A stretch of DNA of 64,000 nucleotides from Paracoccus aminophilus JCM 7686 (GTDB lineage: Bacteria; Pseudomonadota; Alphaproteobacteria; Rhodobacterales; Rhodobacteraceae): positions 3,289,501 to 3,353,500 of the forward strand of contig NC_022041.1 of NCBI RefSeq assembly GCF_000444995.1, read 5' to 3'. The notes under the pieces were generated by a model that ran no database searches, was not told the DNA's origin, and worked only from the letters and a program-made list of their open reading frames with translations. How positions within the stretch are numbered: position 1 is the first letter of the stretch; every line of letters starts with the position of its first letter. This document shows, piece by piece, positions 18,748-28,366 of the stretch. The position numbers and the translations under genes were made by a program.

Positions 18748-19917
18748 ATGCGCCGTGCCAGTTTTTCCCGATTCTATCCGGTGACCGCACGGCTCGTGAG
18801 GCAATGGCCGCTGCGCCGCCGCCCTGCTCCTCAGCTCAGCGAAGTGATCTGCCCGGCCGAAACCAGCCTTTACCCCAGCGTGTTCACCGAACCCGATATC
18901 TGGTCGCAAATCATTGCGGTGCAAGAGGAAACCACGATCGAGCAGGAAAAGCTTCGTCTGACCGGTGGCACGCGTCATCATCAGATGACCGAAAGGCGGA
19001 CGCTGCGCCACGCTCTGGCGACACCGCAGGGCATTTTCACCTTGGGGGCGAGTTGGCTGCGGTCGGGCTGGCCCGAGCGGGGGTTGCTTTTTGGCCGCAA
19101 TATCCCGCGAATGTCCAAAGGATTTTATGCACTTTCGCCGATCTCATCGCGGTATTTCGGTCATTGGGTTCCCGACGCGCTCTCTGTCGCCGCGCTGTGC
19201 CGCCCCGACGAAGCGCTCTATCTGCCAAAGCCCCCTGCCGATTGGCAGCATGCGGCCTCTTATGGCACCTTGGCGGGGCTCAGCTTTGCCAAAGCGCCGG
19301 TGATCTATTTCGACGAGCTGAGCTTTGCCTCGGATATTGGCCTGAACTCGCACCGCCAAAACCGGATGCGCGCGCTGCAAACCCGGTTTCGGGCAGGCCG
19401 TCCGGCCACGCCCCATCCCGGCGTCTTCATCTGCCGCGGGACCTCGGGCAAAAGCCGGTTGCTGCTCAATGAAAGCGCCCTTGTCGCGGCTTTAGAGCAG
19501 CGCGGCTATGCGATCTGCTCGGTCTCTGACCCGCTTGAGCGGATCCTCGACCTCTGTGCGGGGGCCCGCGTCGTCGTGACGATCGAGGGCAGCCAATGGA
19601 TTCACGGGCTTTTTGGCGCGGCTCCGGGCGCGCTGATTGCCACGATCAACCCCGCGGACCGCTTCAACAATGTCATCGCCGATCTCGCACCGATTTTCGG
19701 CCATCGCATCGCCACCATGGTCGCGGCCCCGGATGGCGAGGGCTATCAGGTCGATATCCCGCGTCTTTTGGCGCTGATCGAGCGCGCCCGCACCGAGATG
19801 GAGCGCACGCCCCAACCTCAGCCAAGCGTTTCCGAACCCGTGATTGCGGCTCCTCAACCCGACGAAGCGGCGGCGAGCCCGCGGCCAGATCCGCTCCGCT
19901 CTCTCTTCGTGCTCTGA
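18748..19917 (+). CDS. GT61-family (DUF563) glycosyltransferase
   Basis: A 389-aa protein with the pattern of family 61 glycosyltransferases: FGHWVPDALSVAAL in the middle, then GVFICRGTSGKSRLLLNESALV, a Gly-rich turn, and DLCAGARVVVTIEGSQWIHG in the nucleotide-sugar-binding C-terminal half. Bacterial members act in exopolysaccharide or O-antigen synthesis. There is no signal peptide, so it is probably cytoplasmic. The C-terminal 50 residues are Pro/Ala-rich and low in complexity. It is the only + strand gene inside the 42-kb translation block, is divergent from rplO and faces the next gene tail to tail. Acceptor and donor sugars are unknown. Confidence 0.75.
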   Translation: MRRASFSRFYPVTARLVRQWPLRRRPAPQLSEVICPAETSLYPSVFTEPDIWSQIIAVQEETTIEQEKLRLTGGTRHHQMTERRTLRHALATPQGIFTLGASWLRSGWPERGLLFGRNIPRMSKGFYALSPISSRYFGHWVPDALSVAALCRPDEALYLPKPPADWQHAASYGTLAGLSFAKAPVIYFDELSFASDIGLNSHRQNRMRALQTRFRAGRPATPHPGVFICRGTSGKSRLLLNESALVAALEQRGYAICSVSDPLERILDLCAGARVVVTIEGSQWIHGLFGAAPGALIATINPADRFNNVIADLAPIFGHRIATMVAAPDGEGYQVDIPRLLALIERARTEMERTPQPQPSVSEPVIAAPQPDEAAASPRPDPLRSLFVL

Positions 19918-19931
19918 CGCCCAGCCGGCGC

Positions 19932-20642
19932 TCAGAACTCGAACCAGCTTCCAAGCTTCACTGCACCTTCGCCCCGACCGCTCACCGGCAGGACCACGCC
20001 AAGCTCGGCTTTGGCCGGTCCCGGCAGGTCATAGACCAGCGCGCTCGCCCAATTGACCGCGCGCCCCTGATCCCGACGGTCCTCAAACCGAAGCTGATTG
20101 ATCCAATCGATGCGCGACGCGACCTTCCAGCCAAGCGTAAGCTGCGCTTTGCTGGTCGTTTCGGGCGTGAGATAGGCAAAGGCGCCTGCCCCGCTCGCGA
20201 GATCATCTTGCGGCGCCTGACCCGCGAACTTCAGCTCGGCTTCGGCGGTAAACCAACCGCCGCCCGGCAGGTGGCGCAGTAGCGGCAGATCACCGAGCCC
20301 GCGCCCCCAGCTCGCACCAAGCGTCGCAAGCGGCGCGACATGCCCCTCGCGGCGAAACGCGCCAAGCCCGGTATAGACCGCCCAATGATCCACCCCGCGC
20401 GTAAAGGCCTTCTGCAGCCAGACCGTCGCGCTCAGCTCTTGCTTCGAGCGGCCAAGCTGAAACCCAAGCGTGCGCGCGCGGCTTAACCCATATTCCGCAT
20501 AGAGATTGACAGAACCGTCGCCGTCCCGGGTTCGCTCGCCCGAGAGCGCGACAAAGCTCTCGGCCTCGGCGCGCGCCCAAGGACCGGCCGACGCCCCTGT
20601 AGGCGCCGTCAGCAGCACGATCAGCAGCCAGAGCTTGCGCAT
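19932..20642 (-). CDS. Predicted secreted / outer-membrane beta-strand protein, function unknown
   Basis: A 236-aa protein not recognised as a known family member. A clear signal peptide (MRKLWLLIVLLTAPTGASAG) is followed by alternating hydrophobic/polar stretches such as LYAEYGLSRARTLGFQLGRS and LTLGWKVASRIDWINQLRFE, typical of transmembrane beta-strands. The chain ends in phenylalanine (GSWFEF), the common last residue of outer-membrane barrels. It converges on the GT61 gene with only 14 bp between stops. A role with the neighbouring glycosyltransferase in surface polysaccharide is possible but unproven. Confidence 0.6.
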   Translation of the reverse strand: MRKLWLLIVLLTAPTGASAGPWARAEAESFVALSGERTRDGDGSVNLYAEYGLSRARTLGFQLGRSKQELSATVWLQKAFTRGVDHWAVYTGLGAFRREGHVAPLATLGASWGRGLGDLPLLRHLPGGGWFTAEAELKFAGQAPQDDLASGAGAFAYLTPETTSKAQLTLGWKVASRIDWINQLRFEDRRDQGRAVNWASALVYDLPGPAKAELGVVLPVSGRGEGAVKLGSWFEF

Positions 20643-20736
20643 CGCCTCCTCCAGGCGTCAGGGACGGCATGGCGCAAGCCTAGTCAGATCTGGTTAGCGA
20701 AAGATTAACGCGCGCCCGAGACCCGCCCCAAACGAA

Positions 20737-20763
20737 AACGCCCCGCTTTCGGCGGGGCGTTTC
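20737..20763 (-). terminator. Strong terminator after rpmD
   Basis: An 11-bp perfect stem AAACGCCCCGC / GCGGGGCGTTT with a 5-nt loop and flanking T/A runs, about 22 bp after the rpmD stop. It would stop the S10-spc transcript before rplO, which is unusual for this operon. Confidence 0.9.
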
Positions 20764-20785
20764 CAAACTGACGAACCGAAAGGTC

Positions 20786-20974
20786 TCAGTTCTTTTCTTC
20801 GATGATGACGGCCAGATGCGGGATCTTGGCGACCATACCGCGGACGGCCGGGGTATCTTCCAGCTCGCGGGTGCGGTTCATCTTGTTCAGGCCAAGGCCT
20901 TTCAGCGTTTCGCGCTGGATGGCCGGGCGACGGATCGGCGAGCCGATCTGTTTGACGACGATGGTTTTAGCCAT
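20786..20974 (-). CDS. rpmD: 50S ribosomal protein uL30
   Basis: A 62-aa protein of the large subunit, [20 protein letters not shown] then [11 protein letters not shown]. It lies 11 bp after rpsE. It is the last gene of the first part of the spc operon because a terminator follows at once. Confidence 0.95.
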   Translation of the reverse strand: MAKTIVVKQIGSPIRRPAIQRETLKGLGLNKMNRTRELEDTPAVRGMVAKIPHLAVIIEEKN

Positions 20975-20985
20975 AGTGCCTCTCC

Positions 20986-21555
20986 TTACGCTTCGACAGC
21001 GGCTTCAGCAGCCGGCTTGTCGTGGGACGGGAGGATGTCGGCGACTTTCTTGCCACGACGCTGAGCGACGTTGCGCGGCGACGATTCCGACTTCAGACCG
21101 TCCAGGGTGGCGCGGATCATGTTGTAGGGGTTCTGCGAGCCGAGCGATTTCGCAACGACGTCCTGAACACCCAGCATCTCGAACACAGCGCGCATCGGAC
21201 CACCGGCGATGATACCGGTACCGGCCGGGGCGGTGCGCATCACGACTTTACCAGCGCCATGACGGCCCTCGACATCGTGGTGCAGCGTGCGGCCATCGCG
21301 CAGCGGAACGCGCATCAGGTTGCGTTTCGCTTGCTCGGTTGCCTTGCGGATCGCCTCGGGCACTTCTTTCGCTTTACCCTTGCCGAAGCCGACGCGGCCA
21401 CGCTGGTCGCCGACAACCACGAGAGCGGCGAAGCCGAAGCGCTTACCACCTTTGACGGTTTTCGAGACGCGGTTGATCGCGACCAAACGATCGGCGAATT
21501 CCGGAGTCTCTTCGCGCTCTTCGCGGCGACCCCGACGGTTTTCACGTTCTGCCAT
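20986..21555 (-). CDS. rpsE: 30S ribosomal protein uS5
   Basis: A 189-aa fidelity protein at the mRNA entry site. It has the S5 double-stranded RNA-binding domain ([19 protein letters not shown]) and the C-terminal S5 fold with [15 protein letters not shown]. An N-terminal acidic/basic extension ([16 protein letters not shown]) and an Ala/Glu-rich tail lengthen it beyond the 166-aa E. coli protein. It is 116 bp from rplR; the spacer has a GGCGCG/CGCGCC hairpin. Confidence 0.97.
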   Translation of the reverse strand: MAERENRRGRREEREETPEFADRLVAINRVSKTVKGGKRFGFAALVVVGDQRGRVGFGKGKAKEVPEAIRKATEQAKRNLMRVPLRDGRTLHHDVEGRHGAGKVVMRTAPAGTGIIAGGPMRAVFEMLGVQDVVAKSLGSQNPYNMIRATLDGLKSESSPRNVAQRRGKKVADILPSHDKPAAEAAVEA

Positions 21556-21671
21556 AAGGCATTCCTTCTACGCTGGCGCGAGTGACGCGCCGTTAACTCC
21601 AATCCAGGTGGGCGCCCGATAGCTCGGACAGCCCCCGGATCATCGGGGTGACACGGATGCCACCCGCAGGA

Positions 21672-22031
21672 TCAGAACTTCAGACCGCCTTCACGGGCAG
21701 CATCAGCCAAGGCCTTGACCTTGCCGTGGAAAAGGAAGCCGCCACGGTCGAAGATCACTTCTTCCACACCGGCTTTTTTCGCACGTTCTGCAATCGCTGC
21801 GCCGATTTTGGCGGCAGCTTCGACGTTGTTCTTGCCGACGACGCCGAGATCTTTCTCGAGCGACGAGGCCGAAGCAAGCGTTACGCCCTTCGCATCGTCG
21901 ATCAGCTGAACGCTGATGTTCTTCGACGAACGATGAACGGACAGACGCGGACGACCGTCGTTGATCGCACGCAATTTGTTCCGAACGCGCAGGCGGCGCT
22001 TGAGGAACAGCTCTCTTTTGTTCAGTGCCAT
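21672..22031 (-). CDS. rplR: 50S ribosomal protein uL18
   Basis: A 119-aa 5S rRNA-binding protein with [20 protein letters not shown] and the C-terminal [20 protein letters not shown]. Spacing to rplF is 11 bp. Confidence 0.96.
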   Translation of the reverse strand: MALNKRELFLKRRLRVRNKLRAINDGRPRLSVHRSSKNISVQLIDDAKGVTLASASSLEKDLGVVGKNNVEAAAKIGAAIAERAKKAGVEEVIFDRGGFLFHGKVKALADAAREGGLKF

Positions 22032-22042
22032 TTTTGCGCCCC

Positions 22043-22576
22043 TTACTTCTTCTTGCCTTCCTTACGGAAGACGACCTCACCCTTGTAGCGGATGCCTTTG
22101 CCTTTATAGGGCTCGGGCTTGCGCCACTCGCGGATGTTCGCAGCCACCTGACCAACGATTTGCTGGTCGATGCCTTCGATGACGATTTCGGTCTGTTTAG
22201 GAGCCGTGATCGTCACACCCTCGGGGGTTTCGAAGTTCACATCATGCGAATAGCCCAGAGCGAGCTTCAGGGTCTTGCCCTGCATCGAGGCGCGGTAACC
22301 AACGCCCTGAATTTCAAGCTCTTTCTTGAAGCCTTCGCTGACGCCGACGGTCAAATTCTCGACCATCGAGCGGGTCATGCCCCACTGCTGACGGGCGCGC
22401 TTCGAGAGACCACGGGGGGTCACTTTCACAGCACCTTCGTCAATCGACAGGGTCACATCGTCACCAGCCGTGAAGCTGCGGGTCCCTTTCGGGCCCTTCA
22501 CTTCGATCGTCTGGCCTTTGATTTCTGCGGTCACGCCTTTCGGGAGGGCGACCGGTTTTTTACCAATCCGAGACAT
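22043..22576 (-). CDS. rplF: 50S ribosomal protein uL6
   Basis: A 177-aa protein with two copies of the L6 fold, near the factor-binding site. It starts [15 protein letters not shown]; a 23-codon upstream extension inside rpsH is not family sequence. The C-terminal block includes [14 protein letters not shown]. Confidence 0.97.
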   Translation of the reverse strand: MSRIGKKPVALPKGVTAEIKGQTIEVKGPKGTRSFTAGDDVTLSIDEGAVKVTPRGLSKRARQQWGMTRSMVENLTVGVSEGFKKELEIQGVGYRASMQGKTLKLALGYSHDVNFETPEGVTITAPKQTEIVIEGIDQQIVGQVAANIREWRKPEPYKGKGIRYKGEVVFRKEGKKK

Positions 22577-22589
22577 AAGTCTTCCCTCC

Positions 22590-22988
22590 TTAGAACACGG
22601 TGCAGAGAACTTCGCCGCCAACATTGGCGTTGCGAGCCGCTGCATCCGTCATGACGCCTTTCGGCGTGGACACGATCGAAATGCCAAGGCCGTTGCGGAC
22701 CTGCGGAATTTCTTTGACCGAAGCGTAGACGCGACGACCGGGCTTCGACACGCGAGCAAGCTCACGGATCACGGCCTGGCCTTCATAATACTTCAGGCCG
22801 ATTTCCAGTTCAGGATGCCCGGACTCGGTCGTCACGGAATCATAACCACGGATGTAGCCTTCAGACTTGAGCACATCGAGCACCCAAGCGCGAAGCTTGG
22901 ACGCGGGCGTGCGGACGGTCGATTTGCCCCGCATCTGCGCGTTGCGGATGCGGGTCAGCATATCGCCGAGAGGATCGTTCATCGACAT
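22590..22988 (-). CDS. rpsH: 30S ribosomal protein uS8
   Basis: A 132-aa primary 16S-binding protein. It starts [18 protein letters not shown]; the second Met is an alternative start. The C-terminal signature [16 protein letters not shown] is intact. In E. coli S8 represses the spc operon by binding near rplE; the same autoregulation is plausible but not shown. Confidence 0.97.
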   Translation of the reverse strand: MSMNDPLGDMLTRIRNAQMRGKSTVRTPASKLRAWVLDVLKSEGYIRGYDSVTTESGHPELEIGLKYYEGQAVIRELARVSKPGRRVYASVKEIPQVRNGLGISIVSTPKGVMTDAAARNANVGGEVLCTVF

Positions 22989-22998
22989 AAGTTGCCCC

Positions 22999-23304
22999 TT
23001 ACCAGCTCGATTTGACCATGCCGGGGATCTGACCGAACGAGCCGAGCTCGCGCAGCATGATCCGCGACAGTTTCAGTTTACGGTAATACGCATGCGGACG
23101 ACCGGTCAGTTGGCACCGGTTGTGCAGACGCGTTGCCGAAGAGTTGCGCGGCAGTTCAGCCAGTTTCAGGCTGGCCTTGAAGCGCTCTTCCATCGGCAGG
23201 GACTGGTCGTGAATGATCTCGTTCAGATTCGCGCGCTTTTCAGCGTGCTTCTTCACCAAACGCTCGCGCTTTTTCTCGCGCTCGATCATGGATTTTTTAG
23301 CCAT
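22999..23304 (-). CDS. rpsN: 30S ribosomal protein uS14, zinc-free type
   Basis: A 101-aa head protein, long form without CxxC zinc pairs. Signature blocks are [19 protein letters not shown] and [17 protein letters not shown]. It lies between rplE and rpsH in the usual spc order. Confidence 0.97.
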   Translation of the reverse strand: MAKKSMIEREKKRERLVKKHAEKRANLNEIIHDQSLPMEERFKASLKLAELPRNSSATRLHNRCQLTGRPHAYYRKLKLSRIMLRELGSFGQIPGMVKSSW

Positions 23305-23321
23305 ATCTTTTACCTCCGCGA

Positions 23322-23882
23322 TCAGCTGTTGAAGGGCATGTTGAAATGCTTCAACAGCGCTTTCGCTTCCGCGTCGGTCTTCGCGGTGGTGCAGATGATG
23401 ATGTCCATGCCCAGAACTTCGTCGACCTTGTCGAAGTTGATTTCCGGGAACACGATCTGTTCTTTCAGGCCCATGGCATAGTTGCCACGACCGTCAAAGG
23501 ACGTGCCTTTCACGCCGCGGAAGTCGCGGACGCGGGGCAGTGCGATGTTGATCAGACGATCGAGGAATTCATACATGCGGTCGCCACGAAGGGTAACCTT
23601 CGCACCGAGCGGCATTTCCTCGCGGACGCGGAAGCCTGCGATCGACTTTTTCGCATGCGTGATGACAGCTTTCTGACCAGCGATCAGCGATAGCTCTTCA
23701 GCGCCCTGTTTCACTTTTTTGGTGTCTTTGACCGCTTCACCGATACCCATGTTCAGGACGATTTTGTCCAGCTTGGGGATCTGCATGTCGTTTTTGTAGC
23801 CGAATTCTTCTTTCAGCGCAGCGCGGATCGAATCCTTGAACTGCTGCTTCAGACGCGGCGTGTAGGTGGCTTGGTCCAGCAT
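23322..23882 (-). CDS. rplE: 50S ribosomal protein uL5
   Basis: A 186-aa 5S rRNA-binding protein that reaches the P-site tRNA. Blocks include [38 protein letters not shown] and the C-terminal [20 protein letters not shown]. Its ATG overlaps the last base of rplX. Confidence 0.97.
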   Translation of the reverse strand: MLDQATYTPRLKQQFKDSIRAALKEEFGYKNDMQIPKLDKIVLNMGIGEAVKDTKKVKQGAEELSLIAGQKAVITHAKKSIAGFRVREEMPLGAKVTLRGDRMYEFLDRLINIALPRVRDFRGVKGTSFDGRGNYAMGLKEQIVFPEINFDKVDEVLGMDIIICTTAKTDAEAKALLKHFNMPFNS

Positions 23883-24187
23883 CAGATCGCCTCCCCAGTG
23901 GTCTTGGCGAAACGGATCTTCTGGTCGCCTTCCACACGGAAGCCAACGCGGGTCGCTTTGCCGTTTTTGTCCATCAGAGCCAGATTCGACAGGTCGATCG
24001 GCATCGCTTTCGAGATGCGGCCGCCCTGGGTCGTCTGGGTTTGACGCTGGTGACGGATGGCGATGTTGACGCCATCGACGACCGCTTTGTTCTCTTTCGG
24101 GAACACGGCGGTGATTTCACCTTGCTTGCCTTTGTCCTTGCCGGCCAGCACGACGACCTTGTCGCCCTTTTTCAGCTTGGCAGCCAT
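23882..24187 (-). CDS. rplX: 50S ribosomal protein uL24
   Basis: A 101-aa assembly initiator with an N-terminal KOW motif ([20 protein letters not shown]) and a C-terminal [14 protein letters not shown]. It overlaps both neighbours by a single base, implying coupled translation. Confidence 0.96.
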   Translation of the reverse strand: MAAKLKKGDKVVVLAGKDKGKQGEITAVFPKENKAVVDGVNIAIRHQRQTQTTQGGRISKAMPIDLSNLALMDKNGKATRVGFRVEGDQKIRFAKTTGEAI

Positions 24188-24555
24188 TACAGCACCTCCG
24201 GCGCGAGCGAGATGATCTTCATGAAGTTCTTCGCGCGCAGCTCACGAACCACCGGCCCGAAGATACGGGTACCGACCGGCTCGCCCTGGTTGTTCAGGAT
24301 GACAGCGGCGTTGCGGTCAAAACGGATCGACGTCCCGTCTTCACGCTTCACTTCTTTGGCGGTGCGAACGACGACAGCCTTGCGGACGTCACCTTTCTTC
24401 ACACGACCCTTCGGAATCGCCTCCTTGACCGACACCACGATGATGTCGCCCACGGATGCGTAGCGGCGATGCGAGCCGCCCAGAACCTTGATGCACTGAA
24501 CCCGGCGAGCGCCGGAGTTGTCAGCAACATCCAGATTGGTCTGCATCTGGATCAT
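24187..24555 (-). CDS. rplN: 50S ribosomal protein uL14
   Basis: A 122-aa intersubunit-bridge protein with the family start [20 protein letters not shown]. It begins the spc-type segment and overlaps rplX by one base. Confidence 0.97.
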   Translation of the reverse strand: MIQMQTNLDVADNSGARRVQCIKVLGGSHRRYASVGDIIVVSVKEAIPKGRVKKGDVRKAVVVRTAKEVKREDGTSIRFDRNAAVILNNQGEPVGTRIFGPVVRELRAKNFMKIISLAPEVL

Positions 24556-24627
24556 AGGGTTACTCCCGACCTATGGGGACGGACGACTTTCCGCCCCAGG
24601 GTTTCGATTATTCTGCGACAGCCACGC

Positions 24628-24873
24628 TCACGAAGCCTGAGCTTCGTCAACGAGAACGGTCCAGCGTTTCGTCTTCGAAATCGGTGCACATTCGATGATG
24701 CGAACGGTGTCACCGGTCTTGAACTGGTTTTCAGCGTCATGAGCGCGATATTTCTTCGAGCTCCGGACGATTTTGTGCAGCACGGGGTGCTTGAAGCGGC
24801 GCTCGACCAGAACCGTGACGGTCTGTTCGTTTTTATCGCTGACCACTTTGCCTTGCAGGATGCGCTTGGGCAT
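24628..24873 (-). CDS. rpsQ: 30S ribosomal protein uS17
   Basis: An 81-aa OB-fold 16S-binding protein starting [19 protein letters not shown], with [18 protein letters not shown]. It ends the S10 segment; a 72-bp spacer separates it from rplN. Confidence 0.96.
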   Translation of the reverse strand: MPKRILQGKVVSDKNEQTVTVLVERRFKHPVLHKIVRSSKKYRAHDAENQFKTGDTVRIIECAPISKTKRWTVLVDEAQAS

Positions 24874-24885
24874 AGTCCGGGCTCC

Positions 24886-25092
24886 TTAGTTCGACGCCGC
24901 GGCTTCCGCCGCTTTCTGGTTCAGAATGGTTTTCACACGAGCAACGTCACGACGGACGGCGCGCATGCGGGCGGTCGACTCGAGCTGGCCGGTGGCCTGC
25001 TGGAAACGCAGGTTGAAGGCTTCCTTTTTCAGCGCGATCAGCTGCTCGCGCAGTTGTTCGGGCGTCTTGGACGTCAGTTCTTGCGCTTTCAT
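24886..25092 (-). CDS. rpmC: 50S ribosomal protein uL29
   Basis: A 68-aa coiled helical protein at the tunnel exit, where SRP and trigger factor dock. It starts [18 protein letters not shown]; 40 upstream in-frame codons were rejected as unlike the family. It is 200 bp from rplP, an unusually wide gap for this operon. Confidence 0.95.
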   Translation of the reverse strand: MKAQELTSKTPEQLREQLIALKKEAFNLRFQQATGQLESTARMRAVRRDVARVKTILNQKAAEAAASN

Positions 25093-25232
25093 GCGCCTTT
25101 TCCTTTCAACATCACCGGAGGGCCCCTGCGTGCAGGGCCACCCTGATTCCGGTGGAGCTTCATGATGAAGCCTTGCCTGTACAGGCCCGGCCCCGGTTTT
25201 GCAAGCCTTCATTGGAAAAGCTGCAAATAGCA

Positions 25233-25259
25233 GGCCCCGCCGGCAGAACCGGCGGGGCC
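25233..25259 (-). terminator. Strong hairpin between rplP and rpmC
   Basis: An 11-bp perfect GC stem GGCCCCGCCGG / CCGGCGGGGCC with a 5-nt loop, about 35 bp after the rplP stop. The following T-run is poor (TGCTATTTG), so it may act as an attenuator or RNA-stability element rather than a full stop. A second, smaller hairpin lies near 25121-25139. Confidence 0.5.
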
Positions 25260-25293
25260 CGTGTCTTGGAAGATGCGCCTTAGCGCACCCGAC

Positions 25294-25707
25294 TTACCAG
25301 TCTTCGCGCTGAACGATGCGAGTCAGGACCGGAAGTTTCTGAGCGCCGAGGCGCAGAGCTTCGCGGGCGATCTCATCGCTCACACCGTCGATCTCGAACA
25401 TGATCCGGCCGGGGTGGACGCGGGCGGCCCAGTAATCGACCGAGCCTTTACCTTTACCCATCCGAACCTCGGTGGGTTTACCGGTGACCGGGAGATCCGG
25501 GAAAATCCGAATCCAAACGCGGCCTTGGCGCTTCATGTGGCGGGTGATCGCACGACGGGCAGCCTCGATCTGGCGCGCAGTGACGCGCTCCGGCTCGGTG
25601 GCTTTCAGTGCAAAGGAGCCGAAGTTCAGGTTGAAGCCGCCTTTGGCTTCGCCGTGGATCCGGCCCTTGTGCTGTTTGCGGAACTTCGTCCGTTTCGGTT
25701 GCAGCAT
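25294..25707 (-). CDS. rplP: 50S ribosomal protein uL16
   Basis: A 137-aa protein at the A-site that orients tRNA elbows. It starts [20 protein letters not shown], with [20 protein letters not shown] and [17 protein letters not shown]. It follows rpsC after 13 bp. Confidence 0.97.
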   Translation of the reverse strand: MLQPKRTKFRKQHKGRIHGEAKGGFNLNFGSFALKATEPERVTARQIEAARRAITRHMKRQGRVWIRIFPDLPVTGKPTEVRMGKGKGSVDYWAARVHPGRIMFEIDGVSDEIAREALRLGAQKLPVLTRIVQREDW

Positions 25708-25720
25708 TTGCGTCTACTCC

Positions 25721-26437
25721 TTAACGCGCGTCGCGGTCGCGGCGCGGGCCGCGCGGGGCGGGACCTTCCTGCGACTCGGCCGCACGGCGGTCATGAGCCT
25801 GCGGATCATGTTCCATGATCTCGCCTTTGAAGATCCAGACCTTCACGCCGATGATCCCGTAGGGCGTCGTGGCTTCCGACAAAGCATAGTCGATGTCGGC
25901 GCGGAGCGTGTGCAGCGGCACACGACCTTCACGATACCATTCGGTCCGGGCGATCTCGGCACCGCCAAGACGGCCACCGACGTTCACACGGATGCCCAGG
26001 GCGCCCATGCGCATCGCGTTCTGCACCGCACGCTTCATGGCGCGACGGAACGAGACACGACGCTCGAGCTGCTGAGCGATCGATTCGGCGACCAGCTGAG
26101 CATCGACTTCCGGCTTGCGGACCTCGACGATGTTCAGGTGCAGTTCGGACTGCGTGAAGTTCGCCAGTTTCTTGCGCAGCGTCTCGATATCGACGCCTTT
26201 TTTGCCGATGATGACGCCAGGACGGGCGGCATGGATCGTGACACGCGCTTTCTTGTGCGGGCGCTCGATGATGACTTTGGCGATACCGGCTTGCTTGGCT
26301 TCATTGTGGATGAAGTCGCGGATCTTGAGATCCTCGAGCAGCAGGTTGCCGTAGTCTTTGTCATCCGCATACCAGCGGCTGTCCCAGGTGCGGTTGACCT
26401 GAAGACGCATCCCAATCGGGTTTACCTTCTGACCCAT
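25721..26437 (-). CDS. rpsC: 30S ribosomal protein uS3
   Basis: A 238-aa mRNA-entry protein with an N-terminal KH domain ([20 protein letters not shown]) and C-terminal S3 domain ([20 protein letters not shown]). It starts [12 protein letters not shown] at a TAATG overlap with rplV; an upstream frame extension lies inside rplV. The C-terminal tail is Arg/Glu-rich. Confidence 0.97.
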   Translation of the reverse strand: MGQKVNPIGMRLQVNRTWDSRWYADDKDYGNLLLEDLKIRDFIHNEAKQAGIAKVIIERPHKKARVTIHAARPGVIIGKKGVDIETLRKKLANFTQSELHLNIVEVRKPEVDAQLVAESIAQQLERRVSFRRAMKRAVQNAMRMGALGIRVNVGGRLGGAEIARTEWYREGRVPLHTLRADIDYALSEATTPYGIIGVKVWIFKGEIMEHDPQAHDRRAAESQEGPAPRGPRRDRDAR

Positions 26438-26832
26438 TATGCACGCTCCCCGGCTTCGATGGCTTCGACCTGACGGACCTTGATGGTGATTTCCGAGAAC
26501 GGCTTCATGATCTTGCCATACCGGCCACGAGCACGCGGGCGACCGCGCTTCATGACCAGGTTCTTGCCGACCCATGCCTCGGCGACGACGAGACCGTCGA
26601 CGTCCAGGTTATGGTTGTTTTCGGCGTTGGCGATGGCCGACTGAAGGCATTTCTTCACATCGATCGCGACCCGTTTTTTCGAGAAGGTGAGATCGGCCAG
26701 AGCCTTCTCGACCTTCTTGCCGCGGATCAGCGCAGCAACGAGGTTCAGCTTCTGAGGCGAGGTGCGAAGCATTTTGATCTTCGCAAAGGCCTCATTGTCC
26801 GCCACGCGGCGCGGATTCTGTTCCTTACCCAT
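26437..26832 (-). CDS. rplV: 50S ribosomal protein uL22
   Basis: A 131-aa protein whose beta-hairpin lines the exit tunnel constriction; the hairpin is seen as [20 protein letters not shown]. Its stop overlaps the rpsC start by one base. Confidence 0.97.
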   Translation of the reverse strand: MGKEQNPRRVADNEAFAKIKMLRTSPQKLNLVAALIRGKKVEKALADLTFSKKRVAIDVKKCLQSAIANAENNHNLDVDGLVVAEAWVGKNLVMKRGRPRARGRYGKIMKPFSEITIKVRQVEAIEAGERA

Positions 26833-26837
26833 GGCGA

Positions 26838-27116
26838 TTACTTCCTCTTCGCTTTCTTGTCAGCTGCGTGACCGTAGTAGGTCCGCGTCGGCGAATATTC
26901 ACCGAACTTCTGGCCGATCATCTCTTCGCTGATCGTGACCGGAATGTGCTTGTGGCCGTTGTAGACCCCGAAGGTCAGACCAACGAATTGCGGCAGGATC
27001 GTCGAGCGACGCGACCAGATCTTGATCACATCCGACTTGCCCGAGTCGCGAGCTTTCTCTGCTTTTTTCAGCAGATAGGCGTCAACAAAGGGGCCTTTCC
27101 AAACAGAACGTGCCAT
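26838..27116 (-). CDS. rpsS: 30S ribosomal protein uS19
   Basis: A 92-aa head protein starting [20 protein letters not shown], with [20 protein letters not shown]. Spacing is 3 bp from rplB and 5 bp to rplV. Confidence 0.97.
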   Translation of the reverse strand: MARSVWKGPFVDAYLLKKAEKARDSGKSDVIKIWSRRSTILPQFVGLTFGVYNGHKHIPVTISEEMIGQKFGEYSPTRTYYGHAADKKAKRK

Positions 27117-27119
27117 AGG

Positions 27120-27959
27120 TTAACGCCCCTTCTTCTTCGCGTGGCGCGACCGCAAGATGTACTTGTCAGTCGTCTTGTTCCGGCGGGTCTTGTTACCCTT
27201 GGTGCCTTTACCCCAGGGGGTAACCGGGTGACGGCCACCCGAGGTGCGGCCTTCACCACCACCATGCGGGTGGTCGATCGGGTTCATCGCGACACCGCGG
27301 ACGCTCGGGCGGATACCGAAGTGACGGTTACGACCGGCTTTACCGAGGTTTTGGTTCGAGTGATCAGCGTTCGAAACTGCGCCGATCGTCGCCATGCATT
27401 CCTGACGGACCAGACGCAGCTCGCCCGAGGACAGGCGGATCTGTGCATAGCCACCGTCGCGGCCGACGAACTGGGCGTAGGTGCCAGCCGAACGTGCGAT
27501 CTGACCGCCTTTACCCGGCTTCAGTTCGACGTTGTGGACGATCGTGCCGATCGGCATGCCCGAGAACGGCATGGCGTTGCCCGGCTTCACGTCAACTTTG
27601 GCGCCAGCGATGACTTTATCGCCGACAGCAAGACGCTGCGGAGCAAGGATATAGGCCTGCTCGCCGTCTTCGTATTTCACAAGCGCGATGAACGCGGTGC
27701 GGTTGGGGTCGTATTCGATCCGTTCAACCGTCGCAGCAATATCGAACTTCGTGCGTTTAAAATCGACGATGCGATAGAGACGCTTCGCCCCGCCGCCTTT
27801 GCGGCGCATCGTGATCCGTCCGGTGTTGTTCCGGCCGCCGTTCTTGGTCAGACCCTCAGTGAGGCTCTTGACCGGGCGACCTTTCCAAAGCTCCGAACGG
27901 TCGATCAGAACCAGCCCGCGCTGGCCAGGCGTAGTCGGTTTATACGACTTCAATGCCAT
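27120..27959 (-). CDS. rplB: 50S ribosomal protein uL2
   Basis: A 279-aa protein needed for subunit joining and peptidyl transfer. The conserved C-terminal [20 protein letters not shown] carries the histidine close to the catalytic centre. Confidence 0.98.
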   Translation of the reverse strand: MALKSYKPTTPGQRGLVLIDRSELWKGRPVKSLTEGLTKNGGRNNTGRITMRRKGGGAKRLYRIVDFKRTKFDIAATVERIEYDPNRTAFIALVKYEDGEQAYILAPQRLAVGDKVIAGAKVDVKPGNAMPFSGMPIGTIVHNVELKPGKGGQIARSAGTYAQFVGRDGGYAQIRLSSGELRLVRQECMATIGAVSNADHSNQNLGKAGRNRHFGIRPSVRGVAMNPIDHPHGGGEGRTSGGRHPVTPWGKGTKGNKTRRNKTTDKYILRSRHAKKKGR

Positions 27960-28012
27960 CTTTCTGTCTTCCGTTGCTTTGGACCTGGGTGGTCCGTTTC
28001 GTCAAAAGATGA

Positions 28013-28034
28013 ACGGCCCCGCTGCCGGGGCCGT
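28013..28034 (-). terminator. Hairpin between rplW and rplB
   Basis: A perfect 9-bp stem ACGGCCCCG / CGGGGCCGT with a 4-nt loop, followed on the minus strand by TCATCTTTTG. It lies just after the rplW stop, within the S10 operon, so it is more likely an attenuator or processing signal than an end. Confidence 0.45.
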
Positions 28035-28051
28035 CGATTCGTGGGTCTATA

Positions 28052-28366
28052 TCAGAGGCCCGTCGAGACGTCGATGGTGTTACCCGCCTCGAGCGTGACA
28101 TAGGCTTTCTTGACATCCGAGCGAACGCCCGGACGGCCTTTGAAGCGCTTGACTTTGCCTTTGGTGATGGTGGTGTTGACCGCCTTCACCTTGACGCCGA
28201 ACAGCGTTTCGACAGCTTCCTTGATCTGCGGCTTGTTGGCCGATTTGGCGACCTGGAAGACGACGCCGTTGGATTCCCCAACGAGCGTTGCCTTTTCGGT
28301 GATCAGGGGCTTCACGAGAACATCGTAATGTTCCGGCTTGGCAGTCGCTTTGGTTTCTTTGCTCAT
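28052..28366 (-). CDS. rplW: 50S ribosomal protein uL23
   Basis: A 104-aa tunnel-exit protein, docking site for trigger factor and SRP. Blocks include [15 protein letters not shown] and the loop [20 protein letters not shown]. It overlaps rplD by 4 bp. Confidence 0.97.
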   Translation of the reverse strand: MSKETKATAKPEHYDVLVKPLITEKATLVGESNGVVFQVAKSANKPQIKEAVETLFGVKVKAVNTTITKGKVKRFKGRPGVRSDVKKAYVTLEAGNTIDVSTGL

